From assembly GCA_041396905.1 (NCBI GenBank), contig JAWKXQ010000003.1:1-64000 (forward strand): a DNA stretch of 64,000 nt. The letters run 5' to 3'. This document shows, piece by piece, positions 19,365-26,907 of the stretch (position 1 is its first letter; each line of letters begins with the position of its first letter). The position numbers and the translations under genes were made by a program. The DNA comes from JACXVD01 sp020446665 (GTDB lineage Bacteria; Pseudomonadota; Alphaproteobacteria; Sphingomonadales; Sphingomonadaceae). The notes under the pieces were generated by a model. The model was given only the letters and a program-made list of their open reading frames with translations, was not told the DNA's origin and did no database searches.

Positions 19365-19952
19365 TCAGGACGGCTTCGCCTTGTAGCCGAAGCGCGCTTC
19401 CCATTCATCGAGATTGCCGACGGCAAGCAGCTTGGCCTGTTCGATCCAGCTATCGCGTTCAATCCGCCCGCGGAAGCTGCCCAGATGGCCGTCCACCTCG
19501 GCAACGTCACCAGCCGACCATGCCGCAATCTGATCAAACCGGGACACGCCCAGTGAATTGCAGAGCTCGCACAGTTTCGGACCGATTCCGTTGATCTTGG
19601 TCAGATCATCCGGATCACCCACAGCGGCGGCGATTTTGGGCTTCGCGATGTCCTTTACGCCGTCTGCGACTGCGCTGGCCCCGGCGCCAACAGCGGCGAT
19701 TGCGCCAGTCACTGCGCCGCCAGCATCCTTTGCCGTATCAACAACAGCATCAGCAGCACCAGAAACGGCATCGCCAGCCTTGGCTGCGGCATCGGAGACG
19801 TGATCGGCGGCAGAGGAAACCGCCTCGCCAGCGCTATCGACAGCGTCCGACACGATTGATCCCAGCCGCCCCCAGATCCACCAGGCCGTGGCGATCCCGA
19901 TCACAACAGCGATGATGAAAGGCAGCGGATGGTTTGCAACAATGTTCAGCAT
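19365..19952 (-). CDS. Membrane-anchored helix-hairpin-helix domain protein
   Basis: A 195-residue protein. Residues about 10-28 form one membrane helix (LPFIIAVVIGIATAWWIWG). Residues 30-105 are an Ala/Asp/Gly/Val-rich stretch of near-regular repeats (DAVSGAADAVVDTAKDAGGA), like LEA-type amphipathic helix. Residues 115-190 form a helix-hairpin-helix domain with the INGIGPKL signature and SLGVSRFDQIAAWS. Such HhH domains bind DNA in other proteins; why one sits on a membrane anchor is unclear. Its ATG follows the stop of the 36-residue gene by one base, within an operon starting at ompA. Confidence 0.8.
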   Translation of the reverse strand: MLNIVANHPLPFIIAVVIGIATAWWIWGRLGSIVSDAVDSAGEAVSSAADHVSDAAAKAGDAVSGAADAVVDTAKDAGGAVTGAIAAVGAGASAVADGVKDIAKPKIAAAVGDPDDLTKINGIGPKLCELCNSLGVSRFDQIAAWSAGDVAEVDGHLGSFRGRIERDSWIEQAKLLAVGNLDEWEARFGYKAKPS

Positions 19953-19953
19953 C

Positions 19954-20064
19954 TCAGCTCTCCTTGCCCGCGTTGCGGCCCCAGACGAGCCAGCCCAGCC
20001 CGATCCCGATGCAATAGGCGATGATCAGCAATATCCAGCTTTCAAGCAGCAAGGGCATGGTCAT
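19954..20064 (-). CDS. 36-residue single-span membrane peptide
   Basis: ATG at 20064 gives MTMPLLLESWILLIIAYCIG followed by IGLGWLVWGRNAGKES. The one hydrophobic helix ends in the same GWLVWGR-type pattern that ends the helix of the next gene (WWIWGR). The start overlaps the ompA stop as ATGA, and its TGA is one base before the ATG of the HhH gene. Tight coupling on both sides argues that it is real although very short. A second ATG two codons later is an alternative start. Confidence 0.7.
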   Translation of the reverse strand: MTMPLLLESWILLIIAYCIGIGLGWLVWGRNAGKES

Positions 20065-20804
20065 TCCCCTCCTTCGGCGGCTGGTGCCGCTGTGTTACCC
20101 AGTGTGAATTCAATCCGGCGATTGGCTTCATTCGCGCCATCGCCCGGCACTTTCGGCTTGCTGGAGCCATAGCCCGTAGCGGTAATGCGGGCAGCATCCA
20201 CGCCGCGTTCCGCCAGCGCCGCCGCAACAGCATCAGCGCGTTCCTGGCTTAGCTGCTGGTTGATTTCCGCGCTGCCTGTTGCATCCGTATGGCCACCCAC
20301 GGCAATCGCCATGCCATCGCAGCCCTTCAGCGCAGAGGCCACTTCATCGACCACCACAAGCGAGCTTTCCGGCATATAGGCACTGCCGCTGCGAAAATTG
20401 ATGACCTTGCTGGCCATCAGCTCATCGAGATTGCCCTGGCAGGTGGCGACTTCTGCTTCACTGGCGGTTTCGCCCGTGGCAGCCGCATCCGCTGCGCGGT
20501 CGCCAAAGGCGCCATTTTCATAGTCGCTGTCCCACATGACCCGGCTGACGCCCGGCACGGCGAGCACGGCCGCTTCCGCCTTTTCGCGGGTGGCATCGTC
20601 CACGTCGCCCTTGAGCACCACGACCCGGCTGAGCGGTTCGCTGGGCATGATGGCGGTCACCCCGTCCAGGCCCGCACCCTGCAGCGCGCTGGTTGCATTC
20701 GTGCCGATACTATCAATATAGGACTCACCGCCAACCGCGTGCGCCCCCCAGGCGAGCAGCGAAGTTGCTGCCGCCCCCACCAGGAATTTCCCGAATCCAT
20801 TCAT
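20061..20804 (-). CDS. OmpA-family peptidoglycan-binding protein
   Basis: A 247-residue protein with a signal peptide or N-terminal anchor (FLVGAAATSLLAWGAHA), a BON-like segment (SRVVVLKGDVDDATREKAEA, VPGVSRVMW), an acidic linker, and a C-terminal OmpA domain. The peptidoglycan-binding residues are visible in GHTDATGSAEINQQLSQERA (Asp of HTD) and NEANRRIEFTL (Arg of NRRIEF). It should tether the outer membrane or envelope to the wall. It is the first gene of a coupled operon with the 36-residue peptide and the HhH protein. Confidence 0.88.
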   Translation of the reverse strand: MNGFGKFLVGAAATSLLAWGAHAVGGESYIDSIGTNATSALQGAGLDGVTAIMPSEPLSRVVVLKGDVDDATREKAEAAVLAVPGVSRVMWDSDYENGAFGDRAADAAATGETASEAEVATCQGNLDELMASKVINFRSGSAYMPESSLVVVDEVASALKGCDGMAIAVGGHTDATGSAEINQQLSQERADAVAAALAERGVDAARITATGYGSSKPKVPGDGANEANRRIEFTLGNTAAPAAEGGE

Positions 20805-20928
20805 GGGCTTCCCCCTTATTTCGCGTGAAACGAATCGAACTTTCAGGGGAAGGATAGGTTAGAAGTCTCTTTGGTAAAGCCAGCCGCCATCAGGCTTTAC
20901 GAACCTTTACTGAGCTGTCTGCCCGACA

Positions 20929-21197
20929 GGAGCACTTTCCGACCAATCTGGATCATCGTGATTGCAGCAGGAAGCTTCTCGGCAAGGAGCCTTGCGCAGG
21001 GCGGGCTGGTTGCCCGTACCAGCAAGGCGACGCTGTCCGAGGGGCTTCCTGCTACAACCCTGCAAGGGCGGGCCCCTTTTGGCCGATTGCAGCGTCTCTC
21101 GTCGGTCACCATGCTACGGCATGGCTGCCTCCTCGATCCTTGCACTCGGCCAAAATCGGCTCCGTCACGGTGACCCAGATTGGTCGGAAAGTGCTCT
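20929..21197. repeat. Structured inverted-arm element, copy A
   Basis: A 269-bp element filling the gap between gatB and ompA. Its 33-base outer arms (20929-20961 and 21165-21197) pair with three mismatches. Inside are AGCAGGAAGC / GCTTCCTGCT (20966-20975, 21044-21053) around the hairpin GGGC-TGGTT-GCCC; then TTTTGGCCGA / TCGGCCAAAA (21077-21086, 21146-21155) around CCATGC-TACG-GCATGG (21109-21124). Copy B at 60365 has the same helices in the same order with different arm sequences. The right end overlaps the TAG stop of gatB. No open frame is convincing. It may be a structured RNA, a hairpin mobile repeat, or both. Confidence 0.7.
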
Positions 21198-22689
21198 AAC
21201 CGAGCTTGTCTTTCAGCAACTGGTTGACGACTGCCGGATTGGCCTTGCCCTGCATGGCCTTCATCGTCTGGCCAACGAAGAAGCCGAACAGCTTGTCTTT
21301 CCCGCCGCGATATTCTTCGACCTTGTCGGCATTGCTGGCGATGATGGCATCAATCGCAGCCTCGATCGCGCCTGTGTCGCTGACCTGCTTGAGCCCTTCG
21401 CTGTCAGCGATTTCGCCGGGTTCGCGACCGGTCTTGAGGACGATCTCGTAGATCTCCTTCGCTTGCCCGCCAGAAATTTCGCCCGCATCCTGCATCTTCA
21501 GGATCGCTGCCTGCGCCTGTGCGGTGGCATGGGCCGGATCGGCTTCATCGCCCAGCGCCTTCAGCACGCCCGGCGCGATGGACAGCGCCCAGTTGGCGAC
21601 CATGGTGGCGACTTGTTTTTCCGCCTTGCCCAGCGCACTGGCAACCTCAGCCAGTAGCGTTTCAAAGCGGGCAAAGGTTTCGACCTCGGCGGTCAGCTGG
21701 CCAGCGTTATAAGCACTCAGCCCCAGCTCGGTTTCATAGCGGTGCCGCTTGGCATCGGGCAGTTCGGGCAGGCTGGCGCGGCATTCGTCAAGGAAGCTGT
21801 CCTCCAGCTCCAGCGGCAGCAGGTCGGGATCGGGGAAATAGCGGTAATCATGCGCGTCTTCCTTGCTGCGCATGGTCCGCGTGGTGCCGGTGCCGGGATC
21901 GAACAGGCGGGTTTCCTGATCCACCGTGCCCCCGCTTTCCAGCACATCGACCTGCCGGTTCGCCTCATATTCGACGACCTGCATCACGAAGCGCACGGAA
22001 TTGACGTTCTTCGTTTCCGTGCGCGTCCCGAATTCCTCGCCCGGACGGCGGACGGAAACATTCACGTCGGCCCGCATGGAGCCTTCTTCCATGTTCCCGT
22101 CGCAGCTGCCGACATAGCGCAGGATCGTGCGCAGCTTGCGCAGATAGGCACCGGCTTCGGCGGGCGAGCGCATATCCGGGCGGCTGACGATTTCCATCAG
22201 CGCCACGCCGCAGCGGTTCAGGTCGACATAGGACATGGTCGGGTGCTGATCATGCATCAGCTTGCCCGCATCCTGCTCCACATGAATGCGTTCGATCCCG
22301 ATCCGCTTGGTATTTTCCGGATCCTTGTCATCCAGCGCAATGTCGAGAAAGCCCTCGCCCACAATGGGGTGGTAAAGCTGGCTGATCTGGTAGCCCTGCG
22401 GCAGATCGGCATAGAAGTAATTCTTGCGGTCGAAACGGCTATATTTGTTGATCTGCGCTTCGATCGCCATGCCCGTGCGCACCGCCTGGCGGATGCATTC
22501 GCGGTTGGGCACAGGCAGCATGCCCGGCATCGCGGCATCGACCAGCGAGACATTGCAATTCGGCTCCGACCCGAAAGTGGTGGAGGCACCGGAAAACAGC
22601 TTGGCATGGCTCGTCACCTGCGCGTGTACTTCAAGGCCGATCACGACCTCCCACTCGCCGGTTGCGCCCTGGATGCGGTATGTGCTCAT
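21196..22689 (-). CDS. gatB: Asp-tRNA(Asn)/Glu-tRNA(Gln) amidotransferase subunit B
   Basis: A 497-residue GatB of normal length. It opens with EWEVVIGLEVHAQVTSHAKL, has the kinase-core motifs YADLPQGYQISQ, MHDQHPTMSYVDLNRCGVAL and EIVSRPDMRSP, and ends in the helical YqeY-like tail (GQTMKAMQGKANPAVVNQLL). GatCAB converts Glu-tRNA(Gln) and Asp-tRNA(Asn) to the amidated forms; GatB activates the aminoacyl end with ATP. The frame runs further upstream, but AGGTGG seven bases before the ATG at 22689 fixes the start. That ribosome site lies inside the last codons of the small membrane gene, so translation is probably coupled. Confidence 0.97.
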   Translation of the reverse strand: MSTYRIQGATGEWEVVIGLEVHAQVTSHAKLFSGASTTFGSEPNCNVSLVDAAMPGMLPVPNRECIRQAVRTGMAIEAQINKYSRFDRKNYFYADLPQGYQISQLYHPIVGEGFLDIALDDKDPENTKRIGIERIHVEQDAGKLMHDQHPTMSYVDLNRCGVALMEIVSRPDMRSPAEAGAYLRKLRTILRYVGSCDGNMEEGSMRADVNVSVRRPGEEFGTRTETKNVNSVRFVMQVVEYEANRQVDVLESGGTVDQETRLFDPGTGTTRTMRSKEDAHDYRYFPDPDLLPLELEDSFLDECRASLPELPDAKRHRYETELGLSAYNAGQLTAEVETFARFETLLAEVASALGKAEKQVATMVANWALSIAPGVLKALGDEADPAHATAQAQAAILKMQDAGEISGGQAKEIYEIVLKTGREPGEIADSEGLKQVSDTGAIEAAIDAIIASNADKVEEYRGGKDKLFGFFVGQTMKAMQGKANPAVVNQLLKDKLG

Positions 22690-22690
22690 T

Positions 22691-23008
22691 CTACGGCCAC
22701 CTAATTCCATTTGCTCGACGTTCATCTCGAGCCTTCTTTGCGTTCTTAATGCGTTCCTTGTGCTCGGCCTCGGTGGGGTCAAATGATCGAGCCCAAATTG
22801 ATCCGACAAGAAGAATTCCTCCGACGCCGAATACCAACCATAGGAACGCATCTTCTCCAAAGTTTGAAATGATCCAGACAATAATTGCTGCCGCGAGGAC
22901 AGCTCCAATCATCCAGAAGAGCACCCCTCGAATCCAGCCCTTCACAGCGCCCGCACCAAACAGGAGAACTAAAATGATCAGAATAAGTAGAGCTACAATC
23001 ACCACCAC
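22691..23008 (-). CDS. Small two-helix membrane protein inside the gat operon
   Basis: A 105-residue protein with hydrophobic helices at about 2-20 (VALLILIILVLLFGAG), 28-47 (VLFWMIGAVLAAAIIVWII) and 53-70 (FLWLVFGVGGILLVGSIW), then a basic C-tail (AEHKERIKNAKKARDERRA). It starts at one of three consecutive GTG codons that overlap the end of gatA, and it stops one base before gatB. The overlaps show it is translated with GatA and GatB. I know no role for it in amidotransferase function, and the tail suggests a cytoplasm-facing basic end. Confidence 0.75.
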   Translation of the reverse strand: MVVIVALLILIILVLLFGAGAVKGWIRGVLFWMIGAVLAAAIIVWIISNFGEDAFLWLVFGVGGILLVGSIWARSFDPTEAEHKERIKNAKKARDERRANGIRWP

Positions 23009-24480
23009 TTCTCCGGCTGCGCGACAAACCCGGCGCGCTGTTCAATTGCCAGCCCGGCATTGAGCACGCCCTGTTCGTCAAACTGGTTGCCGATCAGCTG
23101 CAGGCCGAGCGGCAGGCCATCCTTGTTCAGCCCGGCGGGCACGCTCATGGCGGGCAGACCGGCGAGGCTGGCGGGCACGGCGAAGACATCGTTGAGATAC
23201 ATCGCCAGCGGATCGTCGCTCTTGTCCCCCAGCGGGAAGGCCGCTGTGGGCGTGGTCGGGGCAAGGATAACGTCGCATTGCCCGAAAGCTGTTGCAAAGT
23301 CCTGCGCCACCAGCGTGCGCAGCTTCATCGCCTGATTGTAATAGGCATCATAGAAGCCCGCGCTCAGCACATAGGTACCGATGATGATGCGGCGCTTTAC
23401 CTCGTCGCCAAAGCCATCGGCGCGGGTGGCGGCATACATGTCCTGCAGCCCTGCACCCTCAGGCAGATCGCGCAGGCCATAGCGCACCCCATCATAGCGG
23501 GCGAGATTGCTCGACGCTTCTGCCGGAGCGACAATGTAATAGGCGGGCAGCGCATATTTCGTATGCGGCAGGCTGATGTCGACGATTTCCGCCCCCGCAT
23601 CGCGCAGCCATTCCTTGCCGCGTTCCCAGCTGTCGAGAATATCAGCGTCAGTGCCATCCATGCGATATTCGCGCGGAATGCCCACTTTCTTGCCTTTCAG
23701 GTCCGCCGAGAGATTGGCGGTCCATTCCGGCACGGGCAGGTCGAGGCTGGTCGCATCCTTGGGATCGAAGCCGGCCATCGCTTCCAGCATGATCGCGCAA
23801 TCTTCCACGCTGCGCGCCATCGGCCCGGCCTGATCCAGGCTGCTGGCAAAGGCGACCACGCCCCAACGGCTGCAGCGGCCATAGGTCGGCTTGATCCCGG
23901 TGATCCCGGTAAAGGCCGCGGGCTGGCGGATGGAGCCGCCCGTATCGGTGCCGGTCGCCGCCGGGCACAGCCGCGCGGATACGGCTGCCGAACTGCCGCC
24001 GGACGAGCCACCCGGTGCGAGCGCGGCATTGCTGCCTTCCTTGCGCCAGGGCGAAATCACATTGCCGAAATAGGAGGTCTCGTTGGAAGAGCCCATGGCG
24101 AACTGGTCAAGATTGAGCTTGCCCAGCATCCCCGCACCGGCGCGCCACAGATTGGCGGAAACGGTGCTTTCATATTGCGGGATAAAACCCTCCAGAATGT
24201 GGCTCGCCGCCGTGGTCTGCACGCCCTGCGTGGCGAACAGATCCTTCATGCCAATCGGCACGCCCGCCATCTTGCCGAGGGTTTCGCCCTTGGCGCGCGC
24301 CGCATCCACCGCATCGGCGGCGTCCAGCGCCTTGTCCGGGGTGGTGACGATAAAGGCGTTCAGCTGCGCCGCTGCGGCGACATTCGCGTTGAAGGCTTCC
24401 GCCACTTCGCGCGCGGTGAAATCACCCGCCACCACGCCATCGCGAATGGCCTTTACGCCGAGATTGGTTAAGTCTGTCAT
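22999..24480 (-). CDS. gatA: Asp-tRNA(Asn)/Glu-tRNA(Gln) amidotransferase subunit A
   Basis: A 493-residue amidase-signature enzyme. The Ser-cisSer-Lys triad is visible: Lys in GVPIGMKDLFATQG, the serines in PGGSSGGSSAAVSARLCPAA, and the GTDTGGSIRQPAAF loop. It hydrolyses glutamine and delivers ammonia to GatB. It lies between gatC and a small membrane gene. The gap to gatC is unusually long (117 bases) because a repeat pair sits there. Confidence 0.97.
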   Translation of the reverse strand: MTDLTNLGVKAIRDGVVAGDFTAREVAEAFNANVAAAAQLNAFIVTTPDKALDAADAVDAARAKGETLGKMAGVPIGMKDLFATQGVQTTAASHILEGFIPQYESTVSANLWRAGAGMLGKLNLDQFAMGSSNETSYFGNVISPWRKEGSNAALAPGGSSGGSSAAVSARLCPAATGTDTGGSIRQPAAFTGITGIKPTYGRCSRWGVVAFASSLDQAGPMARSVEDCAIMLEAMAGFDPKDATSLDLPVPEWTANLSADLKGKKVGIPREYRMDGTDADILDSWERGKEWLRDAGAEIVDISLPHTKYALPAYYIVAPAEASSNLARYDGVRYGLRDLPEGAGLQDMYAATRADGFGDEVKRRIIIGTYVLSAGFYDAYYNQAMKLRTLVAQDFATAFGQCDVILAPTTPTAAFPLGDKSDDPLAMYLNDVFAVPASLAGLPAMSVPAGLNKDGLPLGLQLIGNQFDEQGVLNAGLAIEQRAGFVAQPEKWW

Positions 24481-24506
24481 TGCTCTGTCTCTTCAGTCAG
24501 CGCGTG

Positions 24507-24582
24507 GCCTTCGACAGGCTCAGGCTGAGCGGGCTTGGGGGTAACTGAACCGACAAAAGCTCGCCTTGAGCCTGTCGAAGGA
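24507..24582. repeat. Sphingomonad-type inverted repeat between gatC and gatA
   Basis: Arms CCTTCGACAGGCTCAGGCTG (from 24508) and GCCTTGAGCCTGTCGAAGG (24563-24581) are inverted copies separated by about 30 bases. The same arm type recurs inside valS (37496-37586) and as a half-copy near 11925. In an RNA it would form a strong hairpin that may reduce gatA expression relative to gatC. Confidence 0.75.
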
Positions 24583-24598
24583 CAGCCACCACGCATTA

Positions 24599-24901
24599 TT
24601 ACTCGATCACTTTCGGCACGCCGAAAAAGCCGTGTTCGGCCGCCGGGGCATTGGCCAGCACCTTGTCGCGCACATTGCCGCCGGTCAGCGGGTCGTCATC
24701 GACCACATCGTCGCGCAGGCGCAAAGTATTGGGGATCACCGCGGTCATCGGTTCGACCGACGACGTATCCACTTCGCTCAATTGTTCGACCCAGTCGAGA
24801 ATGCCCGACAATTCAGGGGCGAGCCGGTCCAGCTCTTCCTCGGTCATTTCAATACGCGCCAGCGAAGCGATCTTCGCCACGGTAGCCCTGTCAATCGACA
24901 T
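24599..24901 (-). CDS. gatC: Asp-tRNA(Asn)/Glu-tRNA(Gln) amidotransferase subunit C
   Basis: A 100-residue GatC. It shows the family text VAKIASLARIEMTEEELDRL at the N-terminus, ILDWVEQLSEVDTSSVEPM in the middle, LRDDVV, and the C-terminal FFGVPKVIE. GatC clamps GatA and GatB together. It is the first gene of the gat operon, 52 bases behind the FKBP gene on the same strand. Confidence 0.96.
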   Translation of the reverse strand: MSIDRATVAKIASLARIEMTEEELDRLAPELSGILDWVEQLSEVDTSSVEPMTAVIPNTLRLRDDVVDDDPLTGGNVRDKVLANAPAAEHGFFGVPKVIE

Positions 24902-24953
24902 GGTTCAGTCTCCGGGGGTGGCGGGGCGTGCCCCGCCGGTTATCAGGTCAATA

Positions 24954-25520
24954 TTACTGGCCAGGAGGCGGGCCAACCGGGATCGGGCTGCCCTCGCCCG
25001 GTGCGCCCGGTGCGCCCGGAGCACCCGGTGCTCCGCCGGGACCTTGTTGCCCCATCATCTGCTGCATCATCTGCATGCGCTGTTCAAACTCACGGCCATC
25101 CATGAAGTCGATCAGTTCAATTTCGAACACCAGATCGCTGTTCGGCGGGATCGGGCCGCCGCCTGCTGCGCCATAGGCCTTCTCGGAAGGGATTTCGAGG
25201 CGATACTTGCCGCCCTTCTTCATTTTGGTGAGCCCTTCGGCAAAGCCGGGAATCATCCGTTCAAGCGGCATGGGCTGGGCCTGGCCTTCGTCAAAGATCG
25301 TGCCGTCTTCCAGCTTGCCGGTATAGTTGACCAGCGCGACATCAGTAACCTTGGGGCTTTCCCCGGTGCCGGGGGTCAGTTCCGTCACGGTCACACCCTT
25401 GGGCACCGATGCCCAGGCAATGCCGGCCCCCAGCAGAATTGCAACAATGACACCCAGCCAGAGCTTGCTGAGCGAGCCCTTCTGAATCGGCTGGAGGGGA
25501 ACGCGGGTGATTTCGGCCAT
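24954..25520 (-). CDS. Membrane-anchored FKBP-type peptidyl-prolyl isomerase
   Basis: A 188-residue protein. One N-terminal membrane helix (LWLGVIVAILLGAGIAWA) is followed by an FKBP domain: VALVNYTGKLEDGTIFD, PMPLERMIPGFAEGLTKMKK, LEIPSEKAYGAAG, IPPNSDLVFEIELIDF. It should catalyse proline isomerisation in the periplasm while held to the inner membrane. The C-terminus is unusual: a Met/Gln-rich segment and then four GAP triplets like a short collagen motif. The DNA there is a tandem 9-base repeat. ATG 25520 is chosen because AGGA precedes it; an upstream ATG at 25535 lacks one. A terminator separates it from rpsU. Confidence 0.88.
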   Translation of the reverse strand: MAEITRVPLQPIQKGSLSKLWLGVIVAILLGAGIAWASVPKGVTVTELTPGTGESPKVTDVALVNYTGKLEDGTIFDEGQAQPMPLERMIPGFAEGLTKMKKGGKYRLEIPSEKAYGAAGGGPIPPNSDLVFEIELIDFMDGREFEQRMQMMQQMMGQQGPGGAPGAPGAPGAPGEGSPIPVGPPPGQ

Positions 25521-25538
25521 GATGAGTTCCTGCAATGC

Positions 25539-25566
25539 AAAAGGGCGCGGAATTGTTACCGCGCCC
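25539..25566 (-). terminator. Terminator downstream of rpsU
   Basis: Reading leftwards, GGGCGCGG, an 8-base loop and CCGCGCCC followed by TTTTG. The perfect 8-bp stem and T-run end the rpsU transcript just before the FKBP start. Confidence 0.75.
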
Positions 25567-25617
25567 TGATGGCTTATCCGTGCTGTGGGTTCAAGCGGTG
25601 TTGAACGCTTTTACGGC

Positions 25618-25824
25618 TTACTTGACGCCGTCGCGTTCCATCCGCTTGCGCTCCAGCTTGCGGGCGCGGCGCACGGCAGCGGCCTTTTCACGGGCGCGCT
25701 TTTCGCTCGGCTTTTCAAAATGGCGGCGCAGCTTCATTTCGCGATACACCCCTTCACGCTGCAACTTCTTCTTGAGCGCGCGGAGAGCCTGATCGACATT
25801 GTTATCGCGAACCATGATCTGCAT
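25618..25824 (-). CDS. rpsU: 30S ribosomal protein S21
   Basis: A 68-residue basic protein: MQIMVRDNNVDQALRALKKK, then REGVYREMKLRRHFEKPSEK and a long Lys/Arg helix with ERKRMERDGVK. This is the full S21 pattern. The frame extends upstream to 25881, but GAGGTA before the ATG at 25824 and the family start decide it; MVRDNN three codons later is an alternative. S21 helps the 30S subunit select initiation sites. The bases from 25825 to 26120 hold no gene I can support. Confidence 0.95.
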   Translation of the reverse strand: MQIMVRDNNVDQALRALKKKLQREGVYREMKLRRHFEKPSEKRAREKAAAVRRARKLERKRMERDGVK

Positions 25825-26120
25825 AAAATCAAATACCTCACAGCAAATGGCCAGAGCCCGCAACGCGGCGGGGTTCGCCAATTGAAATCAACGAAAAATG
25901 CGCCGAATCCCAAACGGGTCGGCTTTACGGCTGCGGCCCCTAACCAAGAATCACCGCTTTGGCAAGGCTTGCGGTTCGGGCTTTGTGGTGGGGAGCGATG
26001 CGCGGAGCAGCGGAGGGGGCATTCAGGCGATACCTCAATGCACCCTACTTCGACGCTTGGTGGGATTGGCCGATCAGTTCGCATCGGTAGGGTGCATTGA
26101 ATGGAGGGGGATGGGTCAAT

Positions 26121-26729
26121 TTAGCTGCTCCCGGATTTCCCTGCCCCCCGGAATTTCTGGGTCGAACCAGCCTCTAGTCGCCGAACAAGCTGGCCGATTG
26201 CATTCTCGCTTGCGTCGCGAAAAAGCTTGGCCTCAGCGATCGCTGCATGGGTTTCCTGAAGATGGCAGAGAGAGGCTTTGGCCATTTCTGCAATATCTCC
26301 AACGGTCGCGGCGTCGTTGCCTGTCTCGGACGCTGAGCGGATGAGTTCATTGCCCAAATCAACGATTTTTCGGCGCAGCGACATTAGTACGATCTGTCGG
26401 GCCAAATGCTGCACATTTGCATTTTGATCACCACTCCCTTTGACCGCGGCAACACTGCGAATGTGATCCTCGCACAAATTTTCGTCCGCCCAACAATAGC
26501 CGATCAGAGTTTCCGGGGTGGTATAGCGCCCTTCGCCTATCACCTGCACCACACGATGAAATATCGCCGCGTTTTTGTCTTCCGCGAAATGGTTTGGGGA
26601 CAGGTTCACTACAAGCTCTTCGAGAAGGTGATTGTCCGCAATGATTGCGCTTAGCAGAGCGGCTTCCGCCCCCACGTCTTGCAAGCCTTCACCGCTTGGC
26701 TCTGTTGATGTTGCATGTTCTTTGCGCAT
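26121..26729 (-). CDS. Orphan DnaB-helicase N-terminal domain protein
   Basis: A 202-residue protein. Residues about 15-115 read like the DnaB N-terminal domain: VGAEAALLSAIIADNHLLEE, LSPNHFAEDKNAAIFHRVVQ, GRYTTPETLIGY, followed by a helical linker (ARQIVLMSLRRKIVDLGNEL) like the DnaB LH region. The RecA-like motor with Walker motifs is absent and the gene ends soon after the linker. In DnaB this domain forms the collar that binds primase. A free copy could act as a competitor, an adaptor or a helicase-loader-like factor (inference). AGGAG ten bases before ATG 26729 fixes the start. GC is lower than in the neighbours. Confidence 0.7.
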   Translation of the reverse strand: MRKEHATSTEPSGEGLQDVGAEAALLSAIIADNHLLEELVVNLSPNHFAEDKNAAIFHRVVQVIGEGRYTTPETLIGYCWADENLCEDHIRSVAAVKGSGDQNANVQHLARQIVLMSLRRKIVDLGNELIRSASETGNDAATVGDIAEMAKASLCHLQETHAAIAEAKLFRDASENAIGQLVRRLEAGSTQKFRGAGKSGSS

Positions 26730-26907
26730 GGCTGCTCCTGTTTTTCTTAACTTCAAGTTTGGACAAAAATTGAAGCACAGGCTTGAGCGTCGATTAAGCG
26801 CCGAAATATTTTTCTCGCATTATTTCAATGTATTATATAAATTGACACTTAGTTCGGTAATTCGCCCTGACTCCCTCGACAAAGCGATATTGATTGGAAT
26901 TGTGGAT
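26730..26907. promoter_or_regulatory. AT-rich divergent promoter region
   Basis: A strikingly AT-rich gap between the DnaB-N gene and the UDG-like gene. Reading leftwards, TATAAT occurs at 26831-26836 with TTACCG 17 bases before it, a fair sigma-70-type pair for the DnaB-N gene. For the other direction no equally good pair is seen. The composition alone sets the island apart. Confidence 0.4.

Noticed and set aside
24999..25040. Tandem GC-rich 9-base repeats as a regulatory repeat
   Set aside because: They lie inside the FKBP gene and are explained by its GAP triplets.
25734..26084. 116-codon minus-strand frame covering rpsU
   Set aside because: Different frame over rpsU, no ribosome site, Cys/Arg/Ser-rich shadow composition.
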